From Burkholderia cepacia (GTDB lineage: Bacteria > Pseudomonadota > Gammaproteobacteria > Burkholderiales > Burkholderiaceae), in assembly GCF_001718835.1 (NCBI RefSeq), contig NZ_CP013443.1, forward strand, positions 3,534,001 to 3,598,000: DNA of 64,000 nt. The letters are read 5' to 3'. Every line of letters begins with the position of its first letter. The stretch's first letter is position 1. This document shows, piece after piece, positions 34,421 to 44,009 of the stretch. The position numbers were made by a program, and so were the translations under genes. Below the pieces are notes generated by a model. It was given only the letters and a program-made list of their open reading frames with translations, was not told the DNA's origin and searched no databases.

Positions 34421-35029
34421 ATGGAGCACGAAGTGAGCGAAAGCATAGCACGCAACCATCTGGCCGAACGGAAGCAGGCATTGCGCCGGGCGCTGTCCGA
34501 GGCCCGCCGCGACGCCGCGTCGCAACCCGCCGCGAACGCCGCGCTCGACGCGCGGCTGCGCACGCTGCTCGCACGGCTCGCGCCGCGCACGGTCGGGTTC
34601 TACTGGCCGCTGCCGGGCGAATTCGATGCGCGCGATGCGGTGCTCGCGTGGTGCGCGGCGCAGGCCGGCCGGCAGGTGGCGCTGCCCGTGATCGGCGAGC
34701 GGCACACGCCGCTCGAGTTTCATGCATGGGACACGCAGACGCCGATGCGCGAAGGTCATCACCGGATTCCGGAACCGGCGTCGGGAATCGTCGTCGTGCC
34801 CGACCTGTTGCTGATTCCCTGTGTGGGATTCGATCCGCAGCGCTACCGGCTCGGCTACGGCGGCGGCTATTACGACCGCACGCTCGCCGCGTGGCCGGGC
34901 AGCCAGCCGCCCGTGACGGTCGGCATCGCCTATGAAGCGTGCCGCGTCGACGCGCTGCCGGCCGAAGCGCACGATCTCGCGCTGCGCTGGATCGTGACGG
35001 ACGAGGAAACCTACGTGGCCGACGCGTAG
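34421..35029 (+). CDS. fau: 5-formyltetrahydrofolate cyclo-ligase
   Basis: ATP-dependent conversion of 5-formyl-THF to 5,10-methenyl-THF in folate metabolism. It has 202 residues. The family signature is present near the C-terminus: DLLLIPCVGFDPQRYRLGYGGGYYDRTLA, with the ATP-binding glycine-rich loop. The basic N-terminal region (AERKQALRRALSEARRDA) also fits. The ATG at 34421 is 8 bases from the divergent slt start; a GTG four codons downstream (34433) is a possible alternative. In many bacteria this gene follows 6S RNA, but no such RNA is visible here. Confidence 0.93.
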   Translation: MEHEVSESIARNHLAERKQALRRALSEARRDAASQPAANAALDARLRTLLARLAPRTVGFYWPLPGEFDARDAVLAWCAAQAGRQVALPVIGERHTPLEFHAWDTQTPMREGHHRIPEPASGIVVVPDLLLIPCVGFDPQRYRLGYGGGYYDRTLAAWPGSQPPVTVGIAYEACRVDALPAEAHDLALRWIVTDEETYVADA

Positions 35030-35051
35030 GTGTTTAGTCCCGCGCGCCCGG

Positions 35052-35564
35052 CTACAGCGACGCCGCCGCGCGCGCGGCCGTGTCGTACAGGCCCGACGCG
35101 TTGCGCAGCAACTGCGCCGCGTCGCCGATCTGCTCGTTGGTGAGCCCGCTGTCCTTCAGCGTCTCGATCAGGCAGTGCTCGCGCACCTCGCGGTACTTCA
35201 GGCACAGGTCGCGGCCCGCGTCGGTCGCGAAGAAGAACACTTCCTTGCCGCTCTTCTCGCTCTTCACATAGCCGCGGGCGATCAGTTTTTTCAGCGCATA
35301 GGTCGCGACGTGCGTATCCTCGATATTGAGCACGAAGCAGATGTCGGCGAGCTTCTTCTTGCGTTCACGGTGGCTGACGTGATGCAGCAGCGATACCTCG
35401 ACCGCCGTCATGTCCTTCGCGCCGGCCGCCGACATGCAGCGCACCATCCACCGGTTGAACGCGTTGCCTGCCATGATGAGCCCGTATTCGAGCTCCGACA
35501 GCTCCGCGCTCGAATCGGAAACGAGGTGTTCGGATGACACGATCTTGGTCGCAGGACGCTTCAT
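35052..35564 (-). CDS. MarR-like winged-helix regulator
   Basis: Winged-helix DNA-binding protein of 170 residues. The recognition region is DMTAVEVSLLHHVSHRERKKKLADICFVLNIEDTHVATYALKKLIARGYVKSEKSGKEVFFFATDAGRDLCLKYREV, with the MarR-type helix-turn-helix followed by a beta wing. Its C-terminal helices should form the dimer. It diverges from the pxpBCA operon, and a TTGTC-N11-GACAA inverted repeat lies in the shared gap. It is therefore a likely repressor of oxoproline metabolism, by inference. It ends convergently with the cyclo-ligase gene, 22 bases away. Confidence 0.85.
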   Translation of the reverse strand: MKRPATKIVSSEHLVSDSSAELSELEYGLIMAGNAFNRWMVRCMSAAGAKDMTAVEVSLLHHVSHRERKKKLADICFVLNIEDTHVATYALKKLIARGYVKSEKSGKEVFFFATDAGRDLCLKYREVREHCLIETLKDSGLTNEQIGDAAQLLRNASGLYDTAARAAASL

Positions 35565-35653
35565 GAAAGGCGGAGCAAGCCGGATGACAGGGTGTGCCGA
35601 GTGTACGCCAGAAGCCCGGACATACGGGCTAGGCGAAAACGCTTATTGGGAAG

Positions 35654-35674
35654 TTGTCGATATTTTATTGACAA
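35654..35674. promoter_or_regulatory. Inverted-repeat operator between the MarR-like gene and pxpB
   Basis: TTGTC, 11 AT-rich bases, GACAA: a symmetrical site of 21 bases in a locally AT-rich patch, 38 bases before the pxpB start codon and 90 bases from the regulator start. The GACAA half overlaps a TTGACA hexamer (35668-35673), so a bound repressor could block a plus-strand promoter. Function is inferred. Confidence 0.55.
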
Positions 35675-35711
35675 TGTGCGCTAACATTGCCGTCCGAACC
35701 GTGCCAGTCCG

Positions 35712-36368
35712 ATGACGCAACCCCGCATTTATCCGCTCGGCGATGCCGCCCTCGTCTGCGAGGTGCCGCCGCCCGCCACGCTCGATTGCCAGCGCCGCGT
35801 CTGGGCCGTTGCCGAGGTCGCGCGCGCGTGGCCCGACGTGGTCGACGTCGTGCCCGGCATGAACAACCTGACGATCGTGTTCGACGCGCTCGCCACGACG
35901 GCCGGGTCGCTCACGCCGGCGCTGCGCGACGCGTGGGAGACGGCCGACGTCGAGCACGCGGACGGTCGCGAGGTCGAGATTCCCGTCGCGTACGGCGGCG
36001 CCGCCGGCCCCGACCTGGCGGCCGTCGCCGCCCATACCGGCCTGTCGGCCGACGAGGTCGTCGCGCGCCACGCAGCCGGCGCCTACGTGGTGTTCTTCGT
36101 CGGCTTCCAGCCGGGCTTCGCGTATCTCGGCGGGCTCGATGCCGCGCTGCACACGCCGCGCCGCGCGGCGCCGCGCCTCGAGGTGCCGGCCGGCTCGGTC
36201 GGCATCGGCGGCGCGCAGACGGGCATCTACCCGGCCACGTCTCCCGGCGGCTGGCAACTGATCGGCCGCACCTCGCACGTGCTGTTCGATCCGGCGCGGC
36301 CGCAGCCGACGCTGCTGCTGCCCGGCGACCGCGTGCGCTTCACCATTGCGGGAGTCGACGCGCGATGA
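35712..36368 (+). CDS. pxpB: 5-oxoprolinase subunit PxpB (KipI family)
   Basis: One of two subunits that, with PxpA, form an ATP-dependent 5-oxoprolinase turning pyroglutamate into glutamate. It has 218 residues. The conserved blocks PRIYPLGDAALVCEV, the central VVFFVGFQPGFAYLGGLD and the C-terminal PAGSVGIGGAQTGIYPATSPGGWQLIGRT are characteristic of the KipI/AHS1 family. Its stop overlaps the pxpC start by four bases (ATGA). The older reading as a kinase inhibitor (KipI) applies only to the Bacillus homologue. It is the first gene of the operon. Confidence 0.94.
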   Translation: MTQPRIYPLGDAALVCEVPPPATLDCQRRVWAVAEVARAWPDVVDVVPGMNNLTIVFDALATTAGSLTPALRDAWETADVEHADGREVEIPVAYGGAAGPDLAAVAAHTGLSADEVVARHAAGAYVVFFVGFQPGFAYLGGLDAALHTPRRAAPRLEVPAGSVGIGGAQTGIYPATSPGGWQLIGRTSHVLFDPARPQPTLLLPGDRVRFTIAGVDAR

Positions 36369-37432
36369 CCCAGAGCAACGCACCGGGCACCATCGAGGTG
36401 GTGCGGGCCGGCCCGCTGTCCACCGTGCAGGATCTCGGCCGCCACGGCACGCGCCATCTCGGCGTCGCGCAGGGCGGCGCGCTCGACAGCCTCGCGCTCG
36501 AGGTCGGCAACCGGCTGGTCGGCAACCGTCCCGACGCGGCGGCCGTCGAAATCACGATCGGCCCGGCCGCCTTCCGCTTCACGCGCGCAACCCGCATCGC
36601 GATCACCGGCACCGAGTTCGGCGCCACGCTCGACGACCGGCGCGTATATTCGTGGTGGAGCCTGCCGGTCGAGGCCGGGCAGACGCTCGTGCTGCCGGCC
36701 GCGAAACGCGGGATGCGCGGCTACCTGTGCATCGCCGGCGGCATCGACGTGCTGCCGATGCTCGGCTCGCGCAGCACCGATCTCGCGTCGCGCTTCGGCG
36801 GCCTCGGCGGCCGCGCGCTGCGCGACGGCGATCGCCTCCCGGTCGGCGTGCTTCCGGCCGGGATGGGCTGCCTCGCGGCCGATGCGCCCGAATTCGGGGT
36901 AAAGGCGCCGGCGTGGTGCGCGTTCGTGCGCGTCGACGAGCCGCCGCGCCGCCACCGCCCCGCGCATGCGCCGTGGGCGATGCCCGTGCGCGTCTTGCCG
37001 GGCCCCGACTACGCGTCGTTCTCCGCCGAGGCGCAGCAGGCGTTCTGGGACGAGGAATGGCTCGTCACGGCGAACAGCAACCGCATGGGCTATCGGCTCG
37101 CGGGCGTCGAACTCGTGCGCGAGCGGCCGGCCGAGCTGCTGTCGCATGCGGTACTGCCCGGCACGATCCAGGTGCCGCCGAACGGCCAGCCGATCGTGCT
37201 GATGCACGACGCCCAGACCACCGGCGGCTACCCGAAGATCGGCACGGTGATCCGTGCGGACCTGTGGAAGCTCGCGCAGGCGCGGCTCAACCTGCCGATC
37301 CGCTTCGTGCGCACGACACCCGACGCCGCGCGCGCCGCCCTGACCGCAGAACGTGCCTATCTGCGGCAGATCGACGTGGCGATCGACATGCGCGAGGAAG
37401 CGCGCCGCCGCGCCCAGTCGCGCGCGGCGTGA
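36365..37432 (+). CDS. pxpC: 5-oxoprolinase subunit PxpC (KipA / biotin-dependent carboxyltransferase family)
   Basis: Second subunit of the ATP-dependent 5-oxoprolinase, 355 residues. Motifs include IEVVRAGPLSTVQDLGRHGTRHLGVAQGGALD at the N-terminus and RGYLCIAGGIDVLPMLGSRSTDLASRFGG in the middle. The C-terminal GTIQVPPNGQPIVLMHDAQTTGGYPKIGTVIRADL is the AHS2 signature. The fold is related to urea carboxylase domains. It is translationally coupled to pxpB and is followed after 69 bases by pxpA. Together the three genes recycle 5-oxoproline, a common damage product of glutamine and glutamate. Confidence 0.94.
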   Translation: MTQSNAPGTIEVVRAGPLSTVQDLGRHGTRHLGVAQGGALDSLALEVGNRLVGNRPDAAAVEITIGPAAFRFTRATRIAITGTEFGATLDDRRVYSWWSLPVEAGQTLVLPAAKRGMRGYLCIAGGIDVLPMLGSRSTDLASRFGGLGGRALRDGDRLPVGVLPAGMGCLAADAPEFGVKAPAWCAFVRVDEPPRRHRPAHAPWAMPVRVLPGPDYASFSAEAQQAFWDEEWLVTANSNRMGYRLAGVELVRERPAELLSHAVLPGTIQVPPNGQPIVLMHDAQTTGGYPKIGTVIRADLWKLAQARLNLPIRFVRTTPDAARAALTAERAYLRQIDVAIDMREEARRRAQSRAA

Positions 37433-37501
37433 CGACGGCGGCGGCAGTACCGAGGCTGTAGCAGCAAGGACGGGCCACGCAATCAGTGGACGAGGAACAT
37501 C

Positions 37502-38266
37502 ATGGAAATCGATCTGAATGCCGATCTCGGCGAAGGATGCGGATCGGACGAGGCGCTGCTCGACCTCGTCACGTCGGCGAACATCGCATGCGGCTGGCAT
37601 GCAGGCGGCGCGAATGCGATGCGCGACTGCGTGCGCTGGGCCGTGCAGAAAGGCGTGTCGATCGGCGCGCACCCGAGCTTTCACGATCCGGAGAATTTCG
37701 GCCGCAAGGAAATGCAGCTGCCGGCCGGCGACATCTACGCAGGCGTGCTGTACCAGCTCGGCGCGCTGTCGGCGATCGCGCAGGCCGAAGGCGGGCGCAT
37801 CGCGCACGTGAAGCCGCACGGCGCGCTGTACAACCAGGCCGCGCGCGACCCGATGATCGCCGATGCGGTGGTGTCCGCGATCCACGACTTCGATCCGTCG
37901 CTCGCGGTGTTCGGGCTCGCGAACAGCGTGTTCGTCGCGGCCGCGCGGCATGCGGGACTCGCCGCCGTCGAGGAAGTGTTCGCCGATCGCGGCTACCGCG
38001 CGGACGGCTCGCTCGTGCCGCGCAGCGAGCCGGGCGCGCTCGTCGACGATGAAGACGCGGTGCTCGCGCGCACGCTCGACATGGTGCGCAACCGGCAGGT
38101 GCGTGCACTGAGCGGCGAATGGGTGCCGCTCAACGCGCAGACCGTCTGCCTGCACGGCGACGGGCCGCATGCGCTGGCGTTCGCGAAGCGGATCCGCGCG
38201 GCGCTCGAAAAGGCGGGAATCGACGTCGTCGCGCCCGGCGCGCTGCAGGCCGACGAAGGCGCGTGA
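37502..38266 (+). CDS. pxpA: 5-oxoprolinase subunit PxpA (LamB/YcsF family)
   Basis: Third subunit of the 5-oxoprolinase, 254 residues. It opens with the strongly conserved MEIDLNADLGEGCGSDEALLDLVTSANIACGWHAGG, followed by GVSIGAHPSFHDPENFGRK and VKPHGALYNQAARDP, all typical of YcsF. The name LamB in older records reflects Aspergillus lactam genes, not maltoporin. The order pxpB-pxpC-pxpA is on one strand with a terminator about 70 bases downstream, so the operon ends here. Confidence 0.95.
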   Translation: MEIDLNADLGEGCGSDEALLDLVTSANIACGWHAGGANAMRDCVRWAVQKGVSIGAHPSFHDPENFGRKEMQLPAGDIYAGVLYQLGALSAIAQAEGGRIAHVKPHGALYNQAARDPMIADAVVSAIHDFDPSLAVFGLANSVFVAAARHAGLAAVEEVFADRGYRADGSLVPRSEPGALVDDEDAVLARTLDMVRNRQVRALSGEWVPLNAQTVCLHGDGPHALAFAKRIRAALEKAGIDVVAPGALQADEGA

Positions 38267-38332
38267 CGTGCGCCGCCGAGTCGGCATATCCGAAGCATGA
38301 AGAACGCGGCACCGTAGCGGGACCGGAAAGAA

Positions 38333-38356
38333 AAAAGCGCCCTCGTGGCGCTTTTC
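38333..38356 (+). terminator. Intrinsic terminator of the pxpBCA operon
   Basis: AAAAGCGCC pairs with GGCGCTTTT across a 5-base loop (CTCGT). The T-run within the stem end gives a bidirectional-looking intrinsic terminator 67 bases after the pxpA stop. Confidence 0.8.
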
Positions 38357-38814
38357 TGTTGACCGAACCGCATCGTCGGACGCCGGTTCGCCCAGCTGAA
38401 GCCGTCTGTCGACGGCGACCGGAAAGACCTGCTCCGGATCAAAATACGCCCGCCGCCGCCCGTTGCTGCATCCCCCGGTGGGACGACGGAACGCTGCTTA
38501 TCCCGCAAGTCGGCCTGCATGCGATCGAGATCGGACGATGATTGGCCCCGCCGTACATGCAGACACTTCCGCGGCCGGCACGCGATACGCGTGCCGGCGA
38601 CGCTCACCCCGCGCTTTATTTTCTGCTACCCCGTAGAACTTTTTCTATTCTTTTCATTTTTTCAACTTGTGGATCGAAGAATAGATATTGGCAGATCGGG
38701 ATGTCAATCGTTTGAAACGCTATTTTCTGACGATTCGAGGGTTTTCCTTAGACGACATGCGGCACGCCAATCGCCGATCAAACGGGGAAGGATAGGCACG
38801 CCGCATCGGCGCGA
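38357..38814. other. AT-rich intergenic stretch between pxpA and the TraB/GumN gene
   Basis: About 460 bases between two converging genes, so no promoter is needed here. From about 38620 to 38760 the sequence is clearly AT-rich, with runs of T, unlike anything within several kilobases. No start codon with a ribosome site leads into a credible frame. It may be a remnant of acquired DNA, the site of a small RNA, or decayed sequence. Confidence 0.5.
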
Positions 38815-39952
38815 TCAGTTCGCGTCGACCCTGTAACCTTGTTGACGCAACAATTCGAGCACGCCGCGCGGGCCGCCCAGATGCAGCGCGCCGATCGCGA
38901 CGAACAACGGCCGGTTCGGTGCGGCGATTGCCGTCATCCGTGCAACGAAGCGGCGGTTGCGCTCGTACACGATCTTGTTGTCGATCGACGCCGACAACAC
39001 CTTCGAACGCGCGAGCCGTTCGCTCTTCGCGACGGCCCACGCCGAGATCGCATCGGCGTCGCCAATTCGCCACAGCCGGTGCAGCGCCTTGATGTCGTCG
39101 GCGTTCTGTGCGGGCGTCTGCACCATGTCCTGCGCGAGCATCTCGCGCTGCTCGGCGAGCGTCAGCCCGGTGAACGCGCGCATCTGCTCGGCGAGCGTCT
39201 CGAGACCGATCACGCGGCCGCCCTTCTTCTTCAGGAACACGTTCTGCAACTGCGCCTCGGTGCCGTACTCGGTCTGCAGGCCGGCCGACAGCGAATCGTA
39301 GGTTTCGACGACGAGCGCCGCGAGCCACGGCCGCATCTTGCGGATCTCGGCGAGCGCGGCCGGGTTGCCGCGCAGGCGCGCCGCGAGCCGCTGCCACAGC
39401 GGCTCCGGCAGCAGGCGCTGCAGGCACGGGTAGCGGCATACGCCGTACTTCGACACGTCGTCCTGCGATTCGAGCAGGTCGTCGGGCGACAGCTCGAGCG
39501 CGAGCGTCGGCGACGCGGCGAGCGCCGCGAGGATGCGCGGCCGGAACGGCTGCGCGCTCGGGTAATCGGACGGATCGCCCGTGTGCAGCGTGCCGAGCAC
39601 GTAGAGCGTGACACGCCCCCTGGTCGCGACGTAGAACGGCATGCGCGCGGGCTGCACGCGCACCGCGCCGCTCGCGACCGTGCCGTTCGACGCGGCAGGC
39701 GCGTGAAAACCCGGCAGGCTCATGCCGGGCGGCGGGACTTGCGACGGATGGAGCGGCGCCGTCGCCGACGCGCGAGCCTCGGCCCGCGCGAGTTCGACGG
39801 GTGCGGCGAGGCCGGCCACCGCGCACGCGCCGGCCAGCGCCGCGCCCGTGACGGTACGCACGCCCCAGCGCCGCGCGTAGCGGTACGCGCGACGCACGCG
39901 CGTACCGCCGATGCGCTCACGGCGCGCCGTCGAAGCGCGCGCCGCCAACGCT

Positions 39953-39960
<8 letters not shown>
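38815..39960 (-). CDS. TraB/GumN family protein
   Basis: Protein of 381 residues. A long basic N-terminus and a hydrophobic stretch (VTGAALAGACAVAGLAAPVELARAEA) suggest export or membrane anchoring. The TraB/GumN domain starts at about residue 105. It has the two conserved GxxH motifs of the family, VLGTLHTGDPSDYP near the start and FVAIGALHLGGPRGVLELLRQQGYRVD at the very end, which are thought to form a metal-dependent hydrolase site. The ATG overlaps the end of dppF by eight bases, so it may be read through from the dpp operon. A later start near residue 35 is possible. Confidence 0.85.
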
Positions 39961-40965
<1,005 letters not shown>

Positions 40966-40969
<4 letters not shown>

Positions 40970-41964
40970 CGTGCACCTCCCGTCAGGTCGAGGTTGGAAA
41001 CGTTCAGCGGCTTGATGCAGCGCGCGCGCATCGCATCGTTGGCCGGCACCAGCGTATCGAGCGCCGGCCGCGCCTTGCGGCAATCGTCGACGACGTACTT
41101 GCAGCGCGGCGCGAACAGGCACCCGGACGGGCGATCATCGCGGCCCGGCACCATGCCCGGCAATGCGGCAAGGCGACGCGCCCCCTTATTGTGCTCGGGA
41201 ATCGCGGCGAGCAGCGCTTCGGTGTACGGATGATGCGGCGCGCGGAAGATGTCGGGCACGCGATTGGTCTCGATGACCTCGCCCGCATACATCACCGCGA
41301 CACGCTGCGCGACCTCCGACACCACGGCCAGGTCGTGCGAGATCAGCACGAGCGCCATCCCGCGCTCCTTCTGCAGCTTCACGAGCAGGTCCATGATCTG
41401 CGCCTGGATCGTCACGTCGAGCGCGGTGGTCGGCTCGTCGGCGATCAGCAGCTTCGGGTTGCACGCGACCGCCATCGCGATCATCACGCGCTGGTTCATC
41501 CCGCCCGACATCTGGTGCGGGAACGACACGATGCGGTTCTTCGCATCGGGGATGCCGACCTGGTCGAGCAGTTCGAGCGCGCGCCGGTGCAGCGCGTCGC
41601 CGCGCAGCCCTTCGTGCAGCTTCAGCACTTCCTTGATCTGGTAGCCGACGGTGTAGCTCGGGTTCAGGCTCGTCAGCGCGTCCTGGAACACCATCGCGAT
41701 GTCCTTGCCGACGATCTTGCGGCGCGCCTTCGGCGACGCCTTCAGCAGGTCGACGCCGTTGAACGTGACCTCGTCGGCCGTCACCTTGCCGGGCGCATCG
41801 ATCAGGCCCATCAGCGCCATCATCGTCACGCTCTTGCCCGAGCCCGATTCGCCGACGACGCCCACCACCTCGCCCGGCGCGATCGACAGGTTGATCCGGT
41901 CGACGGCGGGCAGGCCGTTGAAGTTCACCGCGAGATTGCGGATGGTCAGAAGATCTTGGCTCAT
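40966..41964 (-). CDS. dppD: Dipeptide ABC transporter ATP-binding protein DppD
   Basis: Partner ATPase of DppF, 332 residues. Walker A is GESGSGKSV, the Q-loop follows in MVFQDALTSLNPSY, the signature is MSGGMNQRVMIAMAV, and Walker B is LLIADEPTTALD, with the switch His in LISHDLAVV. The C-terminal extension contains CLFAPRCKYVVDDC. The ATG at 41964 is two bases after the dppC stop; a GTG two codons upstream (41970) overlaps that stop and is an alternative start. The two ATPases are not identical, so they form a heterodimer with two nucleotide sites. Confidence 0.95.
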
Positions 41965-41966
41965 GT

Positions 41967-42884
41967 TCACGCCATCCGTTTCAGTTTGGGATCGAGCGCG
42001 TCGCGCAGCCCGTCGCCGAGCAGGTTGATCGCGAGCACCGAAATCAGGATCGACAGGCCCGGCATCGTCACGATCCACCATGCGTTGTCGATGTAGTCGC
42101 GCGCGGAGGCCAGCATCGCGCCCCACTCGGCGGTCGGCGGCTGCACGCCGAGGCCGAGGAAGCCGAGCGCGGCCGCGTCGAGGATCGCCGACGAGAAGCC
42201 GAGCGTCGCCTGCACGATCAGCGGCGCCGTGCAGTTCGGCAGCACCTGCGAGAACATCAGGCGCAGCGTGCCGGCACCGGCCACGCGCGACGCCGTCACG
42301 TACTCCTTCTGCAGCTCGCCGAGCGCCGACGCACGCGTGAGACGCACATAGGCCGGCAGCGCGACGATCGCGATCGCGAACATCGTGTTGGTGAGGCCCG
42401 GGCCGATGATCGCGACGACCGCGACCGCGAGCAGCAGCGACGGCAGCGCGAGCAGCACGTCCATGATGCGCATCACGGGCGTGTCGGCCCACTTCTGGAA
42501 GAACGCGGCGACGAGCCCGAGCACGATGCCGGGGATCAGCGCGAGCACGACCGACACGAAGCCGATCCAGAACGACATCCGCGCGCCGAACATCAGGCGC
42601 GACAGGATGTCGCGGCCCGCTTCGTCGGTGCCGAGGATGAATTGCCAGTTGCCGCCCGCGAGCCACGCGGGCGGGATCTTCACGTAGTCGCGGTATTGCT
42701 CGACCGGGCTGTGCGGCGCGAGCAGCGGTGCGAGCAGCGCGACCAGGATCAGCACGATCACGACGATCCCGGCGCCGACGGCGCCGCGGTTGCGCGAGAA
42801 GTTGGCCCAGAACTCGCGCAGCGCGAGCGCACGGCCGCCGGCCGGCGCGGATTCGCTCGGCAAGGTGTTTTGCAGATTGCTCAT
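41967..42884 (-). CDS. dppC: Dipeptide ABC transporter permease DppC
   Basis: Inner-membrane permease of 305 residues, with an N-terminal oppC-type helix (GAVGAGIVVIVLILVALLAPLLAPHSP) and the core binding-protein-dependent permease domain. The EAA loop that docks the ATPases reads EYVTASRVAGAGTLRLMFSQVLPN. About six transmembrane segments are visible. It follows dppB after four bases and precedes dppD, the usual order for dipeptide importers. Confidence 0.95.
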   Translation of the reverse strand: MSNLQNTLPSESAPAGGRALALREFWANFSRNRGAVGAGIVVIVLILVALLAPLLAPHSPVEQYRDYVKIPPAWLAGGNWQFILGTDEAGRDILSRLMFGARMSFWIGFVSVVLALIPGIVLGLVAAFFQKWADTPVMRIMDVLLALPSLLLAVAVVAIIGPGLTNTMFAIAIVALPAYVRLTRASALGELQKEYVTASRVAGAGTLRLMFSQVLPNCTAPLIVQATLGFSSAILDAAALGFLGLGVQPPTAEWGAMLASARDYIDNAWWIVTMPGLSILISVLAINLLGDGLRDALDPKLKRMA

Positions 42885-42888
42885 GGAA

Positions 42889-43899
42889 TTACCTCGTGTG
42901 GCGGATGCGCGGATTCAGCACGCCGTACAGCAGGTCGACGACCAGGTTCACGACGATCACGAGCGTCGCGATCAGCAGGATGCCGCCCTGGACGACCGGA
43001 TAGTCGCGGCGGCCGATCGCATCGATCAGCCACTTGCCGACACCGGGCCACGAAAAGAGCGTCTCGGTCAGCACGGCGCCCGCGAGCAGCGTGCCGATCT
43101 GCAGGCCGATCACGGTGACGACCGGGATCAGCGCATTGCGCAGCGCATGCACGACGACCACGCGCGCGGGCGACAGCCCCTTCGCGCGTGCGGTGCGGAT
43201 GTAGTCCTCGCGCAGCACTTCGAGCATCGACGAGCGCGTCATCCGCGCGATCACCGCGAGCGGGATCGTGCCGAGCACGATCGCGGGCAGGATCAGGTGG
43301 CTGACCGCCGACTTGAACGCGCCTTCGTCCGGCGCGAGCAACGCGTCGATCAGCATGAAGCCCGTCGGGTGCGGGAAGTCGTATTCGACGGCGATGCGCC
43401 CCGACACGGGCGTCCAGCCGAGGGTCGACGAAAACACCATGATGAGGATCAGCCCCCACCAGAAGATCGGCATCGAGTAGCCGGTGAGCGCGGTGCCCAT
43501 CACGCCGTGATCGACGACCGAACCGCGCCGCAGCGCGGCGATCACGCCGGCCGGCAGGCCGACCGCGAGCGCGAACACGAGCGCGCACAGCGACAGTTCG
43601 ACGGTCGCCGGGAAGCGCGCGAAGAACTCGCCCGCGACGCTCGTGTTGGTGATGATCGACGTGCCGAGGTCGCCATGCAGCGCCCGGCCGATGTAGTGGA
43701 GGTACTGCATGGGCAGCGGCTGGTCGAGCCCGAGGCGTTTCATCGCCTCCGCATGCATTGCGGGATCGACGCCGCGCTCGCCCATCATCACTTCGATGGG
43801 GTCGCCCGGTATCAGGTGAATCAGCGCAAACGCCAGGATGGTGATGCCGATGAAAGTCGGGATCACCATCCCCACGCGGCGCAACACGAATGTGAACAT
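42889..43899 (-). CDS. dppB: Dipeptide ABC transporter permease DppB
   Basis: Inner-membrane permease of 336 residues. The start MFTFVLRRVGMVIPTFIGITILAFALIHLIPGDP is a classical DppB opening. The EAA loop is DYIRTARAKGLSPARVVVVHALRNALIPV. About six membrane segments form the channel with DppC. It follows dppA after a 110-base gap that contains an imperfect hairpin, probably protecting the dppA part of the mRNA so that the binding protein is made in excess. Confidence 0.95.
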   Translation of the reverse strand: MFTFVLRRVGMVIPTFIGITILAFALIHLIPGDPIEVMMGERGVDPAMHAEAMKRLGLDQPLPMQYLHYIGRALHGDLGTSIITNTSVAGEFFARFPATVELSLCALVFALAVGLPAGVIAALRRGSVVDHGVMGTALTGYSMPIFWWGLILIMVFSSTLGWTPVSGRIAVEYDFPHPTGFMLIDALLAPDEGAFKSAVSHLILPAIVLGTIPLAVIARMTRSSMLEVLREDYIRTARAKGLSPARVVVVHALRNALIPVVTVIGLQIGTLLAGAVLTETLFSWPGVGKWLIDAIGRRDYPVVQGGILLIATLVIVVNLVVDLLYGVLNPRIRHTR

Positions 43900-43934
43900 G
43901 ATGCGTCTCGTATTTTCTTGTGGGAAATGTGCGA

Positions 43935-43969
43935 CCGGCGACGGGAAGCTTTTGGCCTCCCGCCGCCGG
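43935..43969 (-). other. Stem-loop between dppA and dppB
   Basis: CCGGCG and CGGGA pair with TCCCG and CGCCGG with one A-C mismatch, giving an 11-pair stem around a GC/T loop. It has no U-tract. Hairpins at this position in peptide transporter operons often stabilise the upstream binding-protein mRNA; that role is inferred here. Confidence 0.5.
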
Positions 43970-44009
43970 ATGAATTAGCCGGTCTTCGCGACAGCTTACG
44001 ACAGGCGTA

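Noticed and set aside
34340..34480. 6S RNA expected near the 5-formyl-THF cyclo-ligase gene
   Set aside because: In E. coli ssrS precedes this gene, but here slt begins 8 bases away, leaving no room for the RNA.
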